Positions 23,679-31,960 of a stretch of DNA of 39,741 bases are shown one piece after another. The DNA is from an uncultured Lachnospiraceae bacterium (GTDB lineage Bacteria; Bacillota; Clostridia; Lachnospirales; Lachnospiraceae): positions 1 to 39,741 of the forward strand of contig CAJFOH010000110.1 in assembly GCA_904395845.1 (NCBI GenBank), in the 5' to 3' direction. Each line of letters begins with the position of its first letter. Position 1 is the stretch's first letter. The position numbers and the translations under genes are program-made. The notes under the pieces were generated by a model. That model ran no database searches and was not told the DNA's origin. It saw only the letters and a list, made by a program, of their open reading frames with translations.

Positions 23679-25718
23679 TTATTTGCTTAAGTCGATATCT
23701 AAATCTCCAGCAAATACTTGATCTTCTTTACCAAGAGCACCTGGAATGATTGAGAATGTATTAGAAATACCATCTTGTGCATCGTTAAATGGTAACTTAG
23801 CAACTGAAGCTAATGATGCAACAGCACCATGGCTATCACGTCCGTGCATTGGGTTAGCACCTGGAGCAAATGGCATACCTTTCTTTCTTCCGTCTGGTGT
23901 ATCACCTGTAGCTTTACCATATACTACGTTTGAAGTAATTGTTAAGATAGATGTTGTTGGAACACCATCTCTATATGTGTAATTCTTCTTAATATAAGTC
24001 ATAAATTCATGAACTAAGTTTGTAGCGATTTCATCTACACGGTCATCGTTGTTTCCATACTTAGGGAAATCTCCTTCAGTTTCAAATCCAACTACTACGC
24101 CGTTTTCATCTCTTACAACTTTAACCTTAGCATACTTAATAGCAGATAAAGAGTCAGCTACTACAGAAAGTCCAGCGATACCTGTTGCAAAGTATCTCTT
24201 TACATGAGCATCATGTAATGCCATTTGGATTCTTTCATAGCAGTACTTGTCATGCATGTAGTGAATGATATTTAGAGAGTTTACATAAACTCCTGCTAAC
24301 CACTTCATCATATCACAGTACTTAGCCCAAACATCATCAAAGTCTAAGTAGTCACCTTCTACTGGTCTAAACTTAGGACCTACTTGCTTCTTAGAAATTT
24401 CATCAACACCACCATTGATTGCGTATAATAAACACTTAGCAAGGTTTGCACGAGCTCCGAAGAATTGCATTTCCTTACCAACTCTCATTGAAGATACACA
24501 ACAAGCGATTGCGTAATCATCTCCATGAGTTACTCTCATTAAATCGTCATTTTCATATTGGATAGAAGATGTTTTAATAGACATCTTAGCACAATATGCT
24601 TTGAAGTTGTATGGTAAACGTGTAGACCAAAGAACTGTCATGTTTGGTTCTGGAGCAGTTCCTAAGTTGTCTAATGTGTGTAAGTAACGGAAAGATGTCT
24701 TTGTTACTAAGTGACGTCCGTCAATACCAACACCTGCAAGAGATTCTGTTACCCATGTTGGATCCCCAGAGAATAATGCATTGTATTCTGGTGTACGAGC
24801 AAACTTAACTAATCTTAACTTCATGATGAAGTGATCTACAAATTCTTGGATTTCTTCTTCTGTGAATGTTCCGTTTGCTAAATCTCTTTCTGCATAAATA
24901 TCAATAAATGTAGATGTACGTCCAAGTGACATAGCAGCACCATTTTGTTCCTTAACTGCTGCTAAGTAACCAAAGTACATAAATTGGATTGCTTCCTTAA
25001 CGTTTGAAGCTGGCTTAGAAATATCGTATCCATAGATTTCAGCTAACTTCTTTAATTCTTTTAATGCACGAATTTGTTCAGAATATTCTTCTCTATCACG
25101 AATAACTTCTGGTGTCATAATGTCTGGTGTACCAGCCTTTTGAGCTTCCTTATCTTCGATAAGACGATCAATACCATATAAAGCTACACGACGATAGTCA
25201 CCAATGATACGTCCACGTCCATAAGCATCTGGAAGTCCTGTAATAATATGAGAAGAACGACAAGCTCTCATCTCTGGTGTATAAGCATCAAATACACCTG
25301 CATTGTGTGTTTTTCTATGAGTAGAGAAAAATTCTACGATTTCTGGATCTACTTCATAACCATTGTCTTCGCAAGCCTTCATAGCCATACGAATACCACC
25401 ATATGGTTGTAATGAACGCTTAAATGGTTCATCTGTTTGGAAACCTACGATTGTTTCCTTTTCTTTGTTAAGGTATCCTGCACCATGAGAAGTAATTGTA
25501 GAAACAACCTTTGTGTCCATATCAAGAACACCGCCTGCTTCACGTTCCTTCTTAGATAATTCCATTACTTGTGCCCATAATTCTTCTGTTGCTTTTGTTG
25601 GACCAGCTAAAAAGCTTTCATCTCCATCGTATGGTGTGTAGTTTTTTTGGATAAAGTCTCTAACGTTTACTTCACGTTCCCACTTACCACCAGTGAAACC
25701 TGTCCATTCTGTTCTCAT
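23679..25718 (-). CDS. pflB: Pyruvate formate-lyase catalytic subunit, lacking the radical domain
   Basis: 679 residues of the formate C-acetyltransferase barrel, which converts pyruvate and CoA to acetyl-CoA and formate. The catalytic cysteine pair is C406-C407 (AIACCVSS), and sequence typical of PFL runs throughout ([60 protein letters not shown]). It stops at GDLDIDLSK, the point where normal PFL continues into the glycyl-radical domain. The codons after the stop hold further stops and no PFL-like sequence, and the missing domain is intact as a separate gene at 23175-23414, so this is not a simple frameshift. Many AAC, TTC and AAG codons suggest high expression. RBS AGGAGG; promoter at 25797-25825. 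Confidence 0.95.
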   Translation of the reverse strand: MRTEWTGFTGGKWEREVNVRDFIQKNYTPYDGDESFLAGPTKATEELWAQVMELSKKEREAGGVLDMDTKVVSTITSHGAGYLNKEKETIVGFQTDEPFKRSLQPYGGIRMAMKACEDNGYEVDPEIVEFFSTHRKTHNAGVFDAYTPEMRACRSSHIITGLPDAYGRGRIIGDYRRVALYGIDRLIEDKEAQKAGTPDIMTPEVIRDREEYSEQIRALKELKKLAEIYGYDISKPASNVKEAIQFMYFGYLAAVKEQNGAAMSLGRTSTFIDIYAERDLANGTFTEEEIQEFVDHFIMKLRLVKFARTPEYNALFSGDPTWVTESLAGVGIDGRHLVTKTSFRYLHTLDNLGTAPEPNMTVLWSTRLPYNFKAYCAKMSIKTSSIQYENDDLMRVTHGDDYAIACCVSSMRVGKEMQFFGARANLAKCLLYAINGGVDEISKKQVGPKFRPVEGDYLDFDDVWAKYCDMMKWLAGVYVNSLNIIHYMHDKYCYERIQMALHDAHVKRYFATGIAGLSVVADSLSAIKYAKVKVVRDENGVVVGFETEGDFPKYGNNDDRVDEIATNLVHEFMTYIKKNYTYRDGVPTTSILTITSNVVYGKATGDTPDGRKKGMPFAPGANPMHGRDSHGAVASLASVAKLPFNDAQDGISNTFSIIPGALGKEDQVFAGDLDIDLSK

Positions 25719-25796
25719 TTTTATTCCTCCTAAAAATATAAGTAAATGATTACTTAATATATTGCTATACTAATAAATTCTAATAAATTATCAACG

Positions 25797-25825
25797 ATTA
25801 TCTTATGGTAATATAAGACAGTCAT
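25797..25825 (-). promoter_or_regulatory. Candidate promoter of the split pfl operon
   Basis: On the minus strand the -35 box is ATGACT (25820-25825), the spacer is 17 bases, and the -10 box is GATAAT (25797-25802). The leader would be about 75 bases. Other AT-rich boxes nearby make this a best guess only. Confidence 0.4.
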
Positions 25826-25843
25826 AAGACCTGTTAATTTAAA

Positions 25844-25861
25844 TTGTTAATTTATTAGCAT
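25844..25861. promoter_or_regulatory. Rex-like site upstream of pfl
   Basis: TTGTTAATTTATTAGCAT matches the Rex consensus TTGTTAANNNNTTAACAA at 12 of 14 fixed positions. Rex senses NADH/NAD+ and often controls fermentation genes. The site is about 20 bases upstream of the predicted -35 box. Confidence 0.35.
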
Positions 25862-26443
25862 CTATTTCATTTAATAGTAAAATTAGTAATTTTTTTAGTA
25901 TTATCTTCTAATTCTTACTATCCTTTTCTTCTCTTTCATTATATGATTATGAAAGAAAAACGTCAAGTAGTAGATTGTATTTTTTCAAATACAGTCGGCT
26001 TAATTTATAATTTTTTTATAAGTGAATCTATTATCTAAAAAAATATCACTTTCATACGATACAATCTTTAGTGTTGTCCTTATCTTTTTCTTTTATTCTG
26101 TAAAATAATTGCATTTCTAGAATTTTCGTATTATAATAGTTTAGTAGGGAAATGCTATATGATAGATAGAATATATTACTCATTCCCTAATCATTCTATT
26201 TTATTGTTCTTACACAGTTTCTTTGATAATAACTTAGAAATGATTGTTTTTTCTATATAGTAAATTTAACATTTGTTAATATCATCTAATTTTATTAATT
26301 ATTTTTGATATTAGTAATTTTTATAGAAAAATCATTCATAAAAATATTATTTAATTTTTCTTTGTCATAAATTTATCAAATAATATTTTTTATGTTACAT
26401 TGTTAGAACAATACATTTTATTTCTATTAAGGAGGATTTTAAG

Positions 26444-26647
26444 ATGGCTTTAGCAAGTAAAGATATGTTAATTGGAGAAATTCTTCAATTAGATGCAGGT
26501 GTTGCTTCTGTATTAATGGCAAGTGGTATGCATTGTGTAGGTTGTCCATCTTCACAAGCAGAATCTTTAGAAGAAGCTGCTATGGTACATGGATTAGATG
26601 CGGATAAGATTTTATCTGCAATTAATGAATACCTTTCTCAAAAGTAA
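26444..26647 (+). CDS. DUF1858 redox-disulfide protein
   Basis: 67-residue protein of the DUF1858 family, also known as the hybrid-cluster-protein-associated redox disulfide domain. The conserved core is [19 protein letters not shown] with C31 and C34 as CXXC, followed by the helix [19 protein letters not shown]. The family is thought to take part in thiol or iron-sulfur redox processes in anaerobes, but the chemistry is not established. It is divergent from the pfl operon and has RBS AAGGAGG. Co-regulation with pfl is possible since they share one regulatory region. No hybrid cluster protein gene is nearby. Confidence 0.88.
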   Translation: MALASKDMLIGEILQLDAGVASVLMASGMHCVGCPSSQAESLEEAAMVHGLDADKILSAINEYLSQK

Positions 26648-26658
26648 TTGTATGTAAA

Positions 26659-26803
26659 GAGTTGAAGGAAATTTTGGGTACCCATATGTTTTCTTCAACT
26701 CAATCTATCTAAAGCACCAGACTATAAAGGGTTTGAAAACGAGCAGCTCGTTGTAAAAAAGTCTGATTGCGAATTGTCTAGCTGCTATCGTTTCATACCC
26801 TAT
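26659..26803. other. Structured convergent intergenic region
   Basis: Between the DUF1858 gene and the SipL-like gene. One hairpin has arms GAGTTGAAG / CTTCAACTC (26659-26667, 26693-26701) with TGGGTACCCA inside. A second, imperfect long inverted repeat pairs 26728-26748 with 26779-26800 (shared cores GGGT, TGAAA, CGA, GCAGCT). Arms CAGACT / AGTCTG (26719-26724, 26760-26765) cross the latter, and ACGAGCAGCTCGT (26739-26751) is a self-palindrome. No T-run follows, so these are not ordinary terminators. It could be a non-coding RNA or a 3'-end structure. Confidence 0.4.
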
Positions 26804-26863
26804 TATATGTTTCTTTTTATAAATTGATACTACTTTCTATCTTTCACACAAGGTAACAGATTT

Positions 26864-28426
26864 TTATAAATTTTCTCCTTTCTTTACAACTAAAATACGT
26901 TCTCCTGCCTTTAATTGTTCCCCTTGCAAACCATTGGTTTCCATAATAACCTCTTTTGTTGTGCAAAAACGCTTTGCTACATCCCAAATAGTATCTTCTG
27001 GTTTTACAATATATCCTACAATACCAGGCATATTTTCTCTTTTTTTCTCATCAAATGGCTGAATATCCACACTTGTTAAAATAGGCTCTACTACCTTATT
27101 TAATACAAATGCATCAATAGTAATAACTGCCCTTACTTCTACCTCATCCATGCCAAGCATAACCGTTGCTAATTGATCTACATATGGAATTAGTTCATAC
27201 GTACAATCATCTGTTACGTTACCAGCTTCAATAACATGGGAAAATGGTACTACTCCTTGAAATGTTCCCATTGGCGATTTATCATCGGCTGACATATAAA
27301 GGCAAGATACACTAATTGCCCCCTCTACATGCAATCCATCTTCTTCCACCATTACTCGATCAATTTTTACGCAGCCATTGCTATGACAAATCTGTAAGAT
27401 TTTACTATCTTCTGAGCTTTTAATTTTATCAGTAATTTTACACTTAGCCACATTTTTTACTAATAAACTTTCAAAGCAAGCTTCTCCATATTTGGGAATT
27501 ACCTCTTTTGTTGTGGAGTACATATCACTTAAAATTTCAACAGATTCTTCTTCATAAAGTTTCATATCAAGTTCTAGCACTGCATCTAAACTAATCACAC
27601 GATTTTCTCCGTCAGAATCTGGTTTTGCCTCAATCTCTTTATGAACAAGTGATACTGTTGTTGCTGATATCATGGACATATTACAATTTGGTGCATCAAC
27701 TTCTCCATGAAATGAAATATTTTTTTCTATCCATTGAATTGGAATATGTTCCTCCTCTCCTTTATATATCACAAATAATACAACTTCCCCTGAAATCACT
27801 AATTTATCAGCCGATGGTTTACATTCTACACTTCTAAGATTTAACTCCCTCCATAGCAAACGGTCAATGTTTGGCTTATTACTTGGAATTTCCATCTCAT
27901 CTTTTAAACGATAGGTGTCCTTTTTTTGTAGTTTCATTTGTACTACATCAAGTACCTTTGACTTTGTTTGTATATCATTCTTTTCTTCCACATCATAGGC
28001 TGCTGATTCTTCATAAAGAGCTTCCACCTTTACTTCAAATGTAACAATGGCACTAATTCTTAACTTTCTTGAATTAATAAGAGTAACTGTCATATCTTCA
28101 ATTTCCCATTTTGTTTGTACATGATCGTTTCCTTCTAATTCAGGAACGTTAATTGTTTCATCAAATGGCAAAAATGCTGTATAATTTTCTCCACTATTTA
28201 CATTTCCCTCTGTTCCATATAATACCTCAAATTGAAGTTTCCCTTTTAAACCAACTTTTTCTTCTGACGGCTTTATAGACTCCAATAGAATTTCTGCCTG
28301 TTTTAGTAAAATGTTATTCATATCTGGCTTGTTTTCTGGTAAGTTAAAATCTTCATCTAATGTTATTTGTGAAATTATTTTCCCTTTTGATTTGTTCATA
28401 TGTATATTTTTTTTTAATAGTTCCAT
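26864..28426 (-). CDS. SipL-like spore protein, DUF3794 repeats plus LysM
   Basis: 520 residues. Most of the chain consists of beta-rich DUF3794 (SPOCS) units, seen in the recurring pattern of VxGxLxxxVLYxxE-type strands (about 40-140, 175-270, 310-430). The C-terminus (about 465-515) is a LysM domain, VGYIVKPEDTIWDVAKRFCT, ending GERILVVKKGENL. This layout is that of SipL of Clostridioides difficile, which tethers the SpoIVA coat basement to the forespore, so the organism is probably a spore former. I chose the ATG at 28426, with AGGAGG five bases upstream; an ATG at 28483 lacks one. No other sporulation gene is adjacent. Confidence 0.85.
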   Translation of the reverse strand: MELLKKNIHMNKSKGKIISQITLDEDFNLPENKPDMNNILLKQAEILLESIKPSEEKVGLKGKLQFEVLYGTEGNVNSGENYTAFLPFDETINVPELEGNDHVQTKWEIEDMTVTLINSRKLRISAIVTFEVKVEALYEESAAYDVEEKNDIQTKSKVLDVVQMKLQKKDTYRLKDEMEIPSNKPNIDRLLWRELNLRSVECKPSADKLVISGEVVLFVIYKGEEEHIPIQWIEKNISFHGEVDAPNCNMSMISATTVSLVHKEIEAKPDSDGENRVISLDAVLELDMKLYEEESVEILSDMYSTTKEVIPKYGEACFESLLVKNVAKCKITDKIKSSEDSKILQICHSNGCVKIDRVMVEEDGLHVEGAISVSCLYMSADDKSPMGTFQGVVPFSHVIEAGNVTDDCTYELIPYVDQLATVMLGMDEVEVRAVITIDAFVLNKVVEPILTSVDIQPFDEKKRENMPGIVGYIVKPEDTIWDVAKRFCTTKEVIMETNGLQGEQLKAGERILVVKKGENL

Positions 28427-28630
28427 ATACACCTCCTGCTTTCTAACAACAAAATAAAACCTTATATCACTATATGCAAGCAAATGTAATAATATGATAG
28501 GTATGCTATTTTCTTATAAAAATTTTCATTTTATGTGTAACCTTTTTTTCTTTTTTACGAATAATAAATGGATATATAAATCTTTGGATAATATCCAATA
28601 CTAGATATACCAATTAATAGGAGGTTTTTT

Positions 28631-29299
28631 ATGAGAAAATTAATGACAGGTTTCCTTGTTTTTATGCTTGCATGCTCTGCTATGGGTTGTTCTAAGCAAA
28701 CAGATAATAATAAGGAAACAAACCAAACAGAAAGCAATAGTAGCGCTGTAACTACTACAGATAGCGCTACCAATATTGATGCTGAGGCCAATACAGAAAA
28801 GGATGATGAAACAAAATCTGAAGCCAATGACTCTGTATTAGAAGAACTAAAAACAAAGATTATGGAAGCATATGGTGAAGATTATACTGCATCTGATATT
28901 AATCTTGCACTTTTTGGTGATGCTTATGCAACTATTGAAGACTTGTACCAAGACCGCTATGGTTTATCCGCTGATAGCTACGATGAAATCATTGCTCAAA
29001 TGTCTATGATTAGTGCACAAAGTGATGAATTTGTTGCTGTTCATGCAAAAGAAGGACAAGTAGCAGAAGTTGTAAAAGCACTTACAAGCTATCAAGAAAC
29101 ATTAAAAAATGATACAATGCAATATCCTTCTACACAATTAAAGATTCAAGCCTCTCAAGTAGTTGAAAAAGGCGACTATGTATTCTTTGTAATGTTAGGA
29201 ACACCTAGCATGGAAGCAGAAACAGACGAACAAATTTTAGCTTCTGCAAAGGAACAAAATCAAAAAGCAATCGATATTATCGACCAATACTTTAAATAA
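28631..29299 (+). CDS. Lipoprotein with DUF4358 domain
   Basis: 222 residues. A lipoprotein signal with Cys20 (MLACSAMGC) is followed by a low-complexity, Asn/Thr/Glu-rich linker (21-68). The C-terminal domain (about 75-215) fits DUF4358 of clostridial lipoproteins: YGLSADSYDEIIAQMSMIS, DEFVAVHAKEGQVAEVVKAL and SQVVEKGDYVFFVMLG. The family's function is unknown. It is probably anchored on the outer face of the membrane. It precedes the ECF sigma gene by 71 bases on the same strand and could be part of that unit, though a hairpin and possibly a promoter lie between. RBS AGGAGG. Confidence 0.82.
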   Translation: MRKLMTGFLVFMLACSAMGCSKQTDNNKETNQTESNSSAVTTTDSATNIDAEANTEKDDETKSEANDSVLEELKTKIMEAYGEDYTASDINLALFGDAYATIEDLYQDRYGLSADSYDEIIAQMSMISAQSDEFVAVHAKEGQVAEVVKALTSYQETLKNDTMQYPSTQLKIQASQVVEKGDYVFFVMLGTPSMEAETDEQILASAKEQNQKAIDIIDQYFK

Positions 29300-29318
29300 T
29301 TATTTTAGTAGTATTTGG

Positions 29319-29364
29319 CTCCTATTCTGTGTTATACTATGAAAAAGTATATGCAAAATAGGAG
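29319..29364 (+). promoter_or_regulatory. Hairpin covering the sigma-factor ribosome binding site
   Basis: Arms CTCCTATT (29319-29326) and AATAGGAG (29357-29364) pair perfectly, with an inner stem TATACT / AGTATA and a seven-base loop. The right arm contains the AGGAG that starts translation at 29371. If transcription starts upstream, this would restrain sigma synthesis. Confidence 0.5.
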
Positions 29365-29370
29365 TTATTC

Positions 29371-29928
29371 ATGAATATCAATATGGAAGATAGAGAAAAT
29401 TATATAGCTTTTTTGCAAGGGGATATGCAGGGATTTGAACGTCTTGTTATCAAATACAAAGACCACCTTATCTATTTTTTGCAAACCTATGTAAAAAATA
29501 TAACAGTGGCTGAAGATTTGGCTCAGGACGTATTTGTTGATGTTTTAATTTATAAAGAACGTTTCCAACTAGAAAAACAATTTAAAACTTATTTATTCAC
29601 CATTGGAAAACACAAAGCAATTGATTTTTTACGAAAACAACGGTATTTTACTTCAATGGAAGAAATTGAATGGTTGGAAGATTGCCAGCAATTAGAAGAA
29701 GTATTATTTCAAAAAGAAAATAATACTCTATTATTAACGGCTTTGCATCAGTTAAAAAGAGAATATAGGCAAATTATTACACTCATTGACTTAGAGGAAA
29801 TGAGTTATAAAGAAGCAGGAATTATCTTAGAAAAAACAGTGCCACAAATAAAAATTTTAATTTATCGGGCTAGAAAATCGCTAAAAAAACAATTAATAAA
29901 GGTAGGGTATTGTTATGAAGAGCAATAA
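29371..29928 (+). CDS. ECF-type RNA polymerase sigma factor
   Basis: 185 residues with region 2 (about 10-90: LQGDMQGFERLVIKYKDHLI, AEDLAQDVFVDVLIYKERF, IGKHKAIDFLRKQR) and region 4 (about 115-178: LKREYRQIITLIDLEEMSY, KEAGIILEKTVPQIKILIYR). The acidic AEDLAQDVF and the helix-turn-helix near the end are typical of sigma-70 group IV factors. It overlaps the next gene by 14 bases, a sign of translational coupling to a membrane partner that probably acts as anti-sigma factor. The RBS lies in the hairpin at 29319-29364. Target genes likely include the acyltransferase genes that follow. Confidence 0.93.
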   Translation: MNINMEDRENYIAFLQGDMQGFERLVIKYKDHLIYFLQTYVKNITVAEDLAQDVFVDVLIYKERFQLEKQFKTYLFTIGKHKAIDFLRKQRYFTSMEEIEWLEDCQQLEEVLFQKENNTLLLTALHQLKREYRQIITLIDLEEMSYKEAGIILEKTVPQIKILIYRARKSLKKQLIKVGYCYEEQ

Positions 29929-30451
29929 AGAATTTATAGAAGATATTTATAAAAAAGCAAAACAAATGAAAACGTTAGAACAAGACACTGTTAATAAGAA
30001 ACTCTCCCCTTTCCCTTTTTTTAGAAAATATACTCTAATTACTTGTAGCTTTCTTCTTTTCTTTATGGTAGGAATCCTGTATGTTCTTCCTAACTTAATA
30101 CTATCTCATAATGATGTTACAAGAAAAGAGGAATCTTCACCTTCTAATGTTCGTAGAATTACAGAAACACCAACTACTACAACAGAAATTTCTTTGGCAC
30201 AAGCCTTTACAGATACTATTTACACAGTAGAAGGGACACTACAAAATATCTCTTATACCCATACTACTTGCAGTTTTACACTACAAATTACTTCCCCACC
30301 TACCAATCTTCCTTCTCGCTTATTGTTACAAATTGATACGAAAACGTTATCTACTATGTGTAGTAATACATTAAAGGAGAACACTCCTACAACAGTAGTT
30401 CTTGAATATAATTCTAATAATTATAACATTCACTCAATTTCTCAAGAATAG
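29915..30451 (+). CDS. Probable anti-sigma-type membrane protein
   Basis: 178 residues with a basic cytoplasmic N-terminus (1-38), one membrane segment (about 39-62, YTLITCSFLLFFMVGILYVL), and a Thr/Ser-rich extracytoplasmic domain (63-178) of beta character. I do not recognise the domain. The overlap with the sigma gene, the short cytoplasmic end and the single membrane span are what one expects of an anti-sigma factor, although no zinc-binding HX3CX2C motif is present. The outer domain could bind a cell-envelope signal. The role is inferred from position. Confidence 0.6.
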   Translation: MKSNKEFIEDIYKKAKQMKTLEQDTVNKKLSPFPFFRKYTLITCSFLLFFMVGILYVLPNLILSHNDVTRKEESSPSNVRRITETPTTTTEISLAQAFTDTIYTVEGTLQNISYTHTTCSFTLQITSPPTNLPSRLLLQIDTKTLSTMCSNTLKENTPTTVVLEYNSNNYNIHSISQE

Positions 30452-30518
30452 AAACACATGCTATTTCTAATAAATTGTATTATATCAATTATTTCATTTT
30501 ATGGAAAGGAACTTTACT

Positions 30519-31943
30519 ATGGTTTTTAGTAGCCTATTATTTTTATTCCGTTTTCTTCCCATTGTATTAATAATGTATTTTTTAGCCCCCAAAAAAGCTA
30601 GAAATACATTATTATTTTTATCTAGTTTAATTTTTTATGCATGGGGAGAGCCAGTTTATATTGTTTTAATGTTATTTTCAACCTTTGTAGACTATACCCT
30701 TGGTTATTTTGTGTCTTACTATATTTCAAAACAACAAAGAAAAAAAGCCAAATGGTGTATGATTACTTCAGCAGTTATTAATTTAAGTTTACTAGCATTT
30801 TTTAAATATTGGGATTTTTTTATGGGAAGTATCAACTCCTTATTTTCTCTTAACTTGCCTTTGTTTCATTTGGCACTTCCGATTGGAATTTCCTTTTATA
30901 CCTTTCAAACAATGTCTTATACCATAGACCTTTACCTTGGCAATGCTACGTTTCAAAAAAATATTATTTCTTTTGGAGCATATGTTTCCCTTTTTCCACA
31001 GCTTATTGCAGGTCCAATTGTTCAATACAAAACCATTGCCGAACAATTAAACAAACGTACTTGTACCTTTGAAGAGTTTGCCCTTGGAATTCACTATTTT
31101 ATTATTGGGTTAGGAAAAAAAGTTTTACTTGCCAATAACATTGGACAAGTATGGACCTCTATTTCTTCTTTGCCTAAAGACCAACAGTCTGTGGCAACTG
31201 CATGGCTAGGAATTATTTGTTTTGCCTTCCAGATTTACTTTGATTTTTCAGGATATTCGGATATGGCAATCGGACTTGGTCATATGTTTGGATTTCGTTT
31301 TTTAAAAAACTTTGACTATCCGTATATCTCAAAAAGTATTACAGAATTTTGGCGACGTTGGCATATTTCTCTTGGAACTTGGTTTAAAGAATACGTTTAT
31401 ATTCCTCTAGGTGGAAATAAAAAAGGATTAAAGCGTCAATTTATCAATATTGGAATTGTTTGGTTTCTTACTGGTTTTTGGCATGGAGCTAGTTGGAACT
31501 TTGTTGTATGGGGAATGTATTTTGGAGTTCTTTTAATTATGGAAAAATGGTTTCTACTCTCTTTTTTAAAGAAATTTTCCAATAGCTACTCCCATCTATA
31601 TGCCTTATTTTTTATTTTGATTGGTTGGGTTATTTTTGCTTTCGACTCCCTATCAGACGGAATTCATTACTTAAGTTATATGTTTGGAACTTCTTCTGTT
31701 CCACTTTTTAATACAGATTTTCTTTATCTGTTATATAACAATGCTATTTTACTTATTATGTTATGTTTTGCTAGTACACCAATTCCAAGTAATATAGCAA
31801 ATAAATTATTACCGTATCATACTACTTATGTGGCAAAACGAACTACGCTGACTCGATGTATCTTTTATGGAATTGTATTTTTGCTTTGCGTTGCTTACCT
31901 AGTAGACTCCACATACAATCCATTTTTATATTTTCGATTTTAA
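30519..31943 (+). CDS. MBOAT-family O-acyltransferase (AlgI-like)
   Basis: 474-residue integral membrane enzyme that passes acyl (usually acetyl) groups across the membrane to an extracellular polymer. It has about 10-12 membrane segments and the AlgI/PatA marks PLFHLALPIGISFYTFQTMS, YVSLFPQLIAGPIVQY, FDFSGYSDMAIGLGHMFGF, SITEFWRRWHISLGTWFKEY, and the catalytic His in FLTGFWHGASWNFVVWG. I chose the ATG at 30519 because AAAGGA lies just upstream; the ATG at 30501 has none. It follows the sigma and anti-sigma genes and precedes the DHHW gene by 17 bases, so the two likely modify one surface glycan. Confidence 0.92.
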   Translation: MVFSSLLFLFRFLPIVLIMYFLAPKKARNTLLFLSSLIFYAWGEPVYIVLMLFSTFVDYTLGYFVSYYISKQQRKKAKWCMITSAVINLSLLAFFKYWDFFMGSINSLFSLNLPLFHLALPIGISFYTFQTMSYTIDLYLGNATFQKNIISFGAYVSLFPQLIAGPIVQYKTIAEQLNKRTCTFEEFALGIHYFIIGLGKKVLLANNIGQVWTSISSLPKDQQSVATAWLGIICFAFQIYFDFSGYSDMAIGLGHMFGFRFLKNFDYPYISKSITEFWRRWHISLGTWFKEYVYIPLGGNKKGLKRQFINIGIVWFLTGFWHGASWNFVVWGMYFGVLLIMEKWFLLSFLKKFSNSYSHLYALFFILIGWVIFAFDSLSDGIHYLSYMFGTSSVPLFNTDFLYLLYNNAILLIMLCFASTPIPSNIANKLLPYHTTYVAKRTTLTRCIFYGIVFLLCVAYLVDSTYNPFLYFRF

Positions 31944-31960
31944 TTTTTTATGGAGGTATT

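Larger units (their letters stand above)
25719..26443. promoter_or_regulatory. Divergent regulatory region pfl / DUF1858 gene
   Basis: 725 very AT-rich bases with no gene. On the pfl side lie a promoter (25797-25825), a Rex-like site (25844-25861) and a small inverted repeat AGTAAATGATTACT (25741-25754) in the leader. On the other side lies a perfect inverted repeat AAAATATTATTT / AAATAATATTTT (26341-26352, 26378-26389) upstream of the DUF1858 gene. The middle (about 25900-26330) shows nothing I can name. Confidence 0.5.

Noticed and set aside
23175-25718. Frameshift or sequencing error as the cause of the split PFL
   Set aside because: The two parts are separated by a third gene, each has its own start codon and ribosome binding site, and no single indel would join them.
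25741-25754. PerR box in the pfl leader (AGTAAATGATTACT)
   Set aside because: The arms resemble the PerR-like boxes, but the spacing between them is different (even centre), so I do not call it a PerR site.
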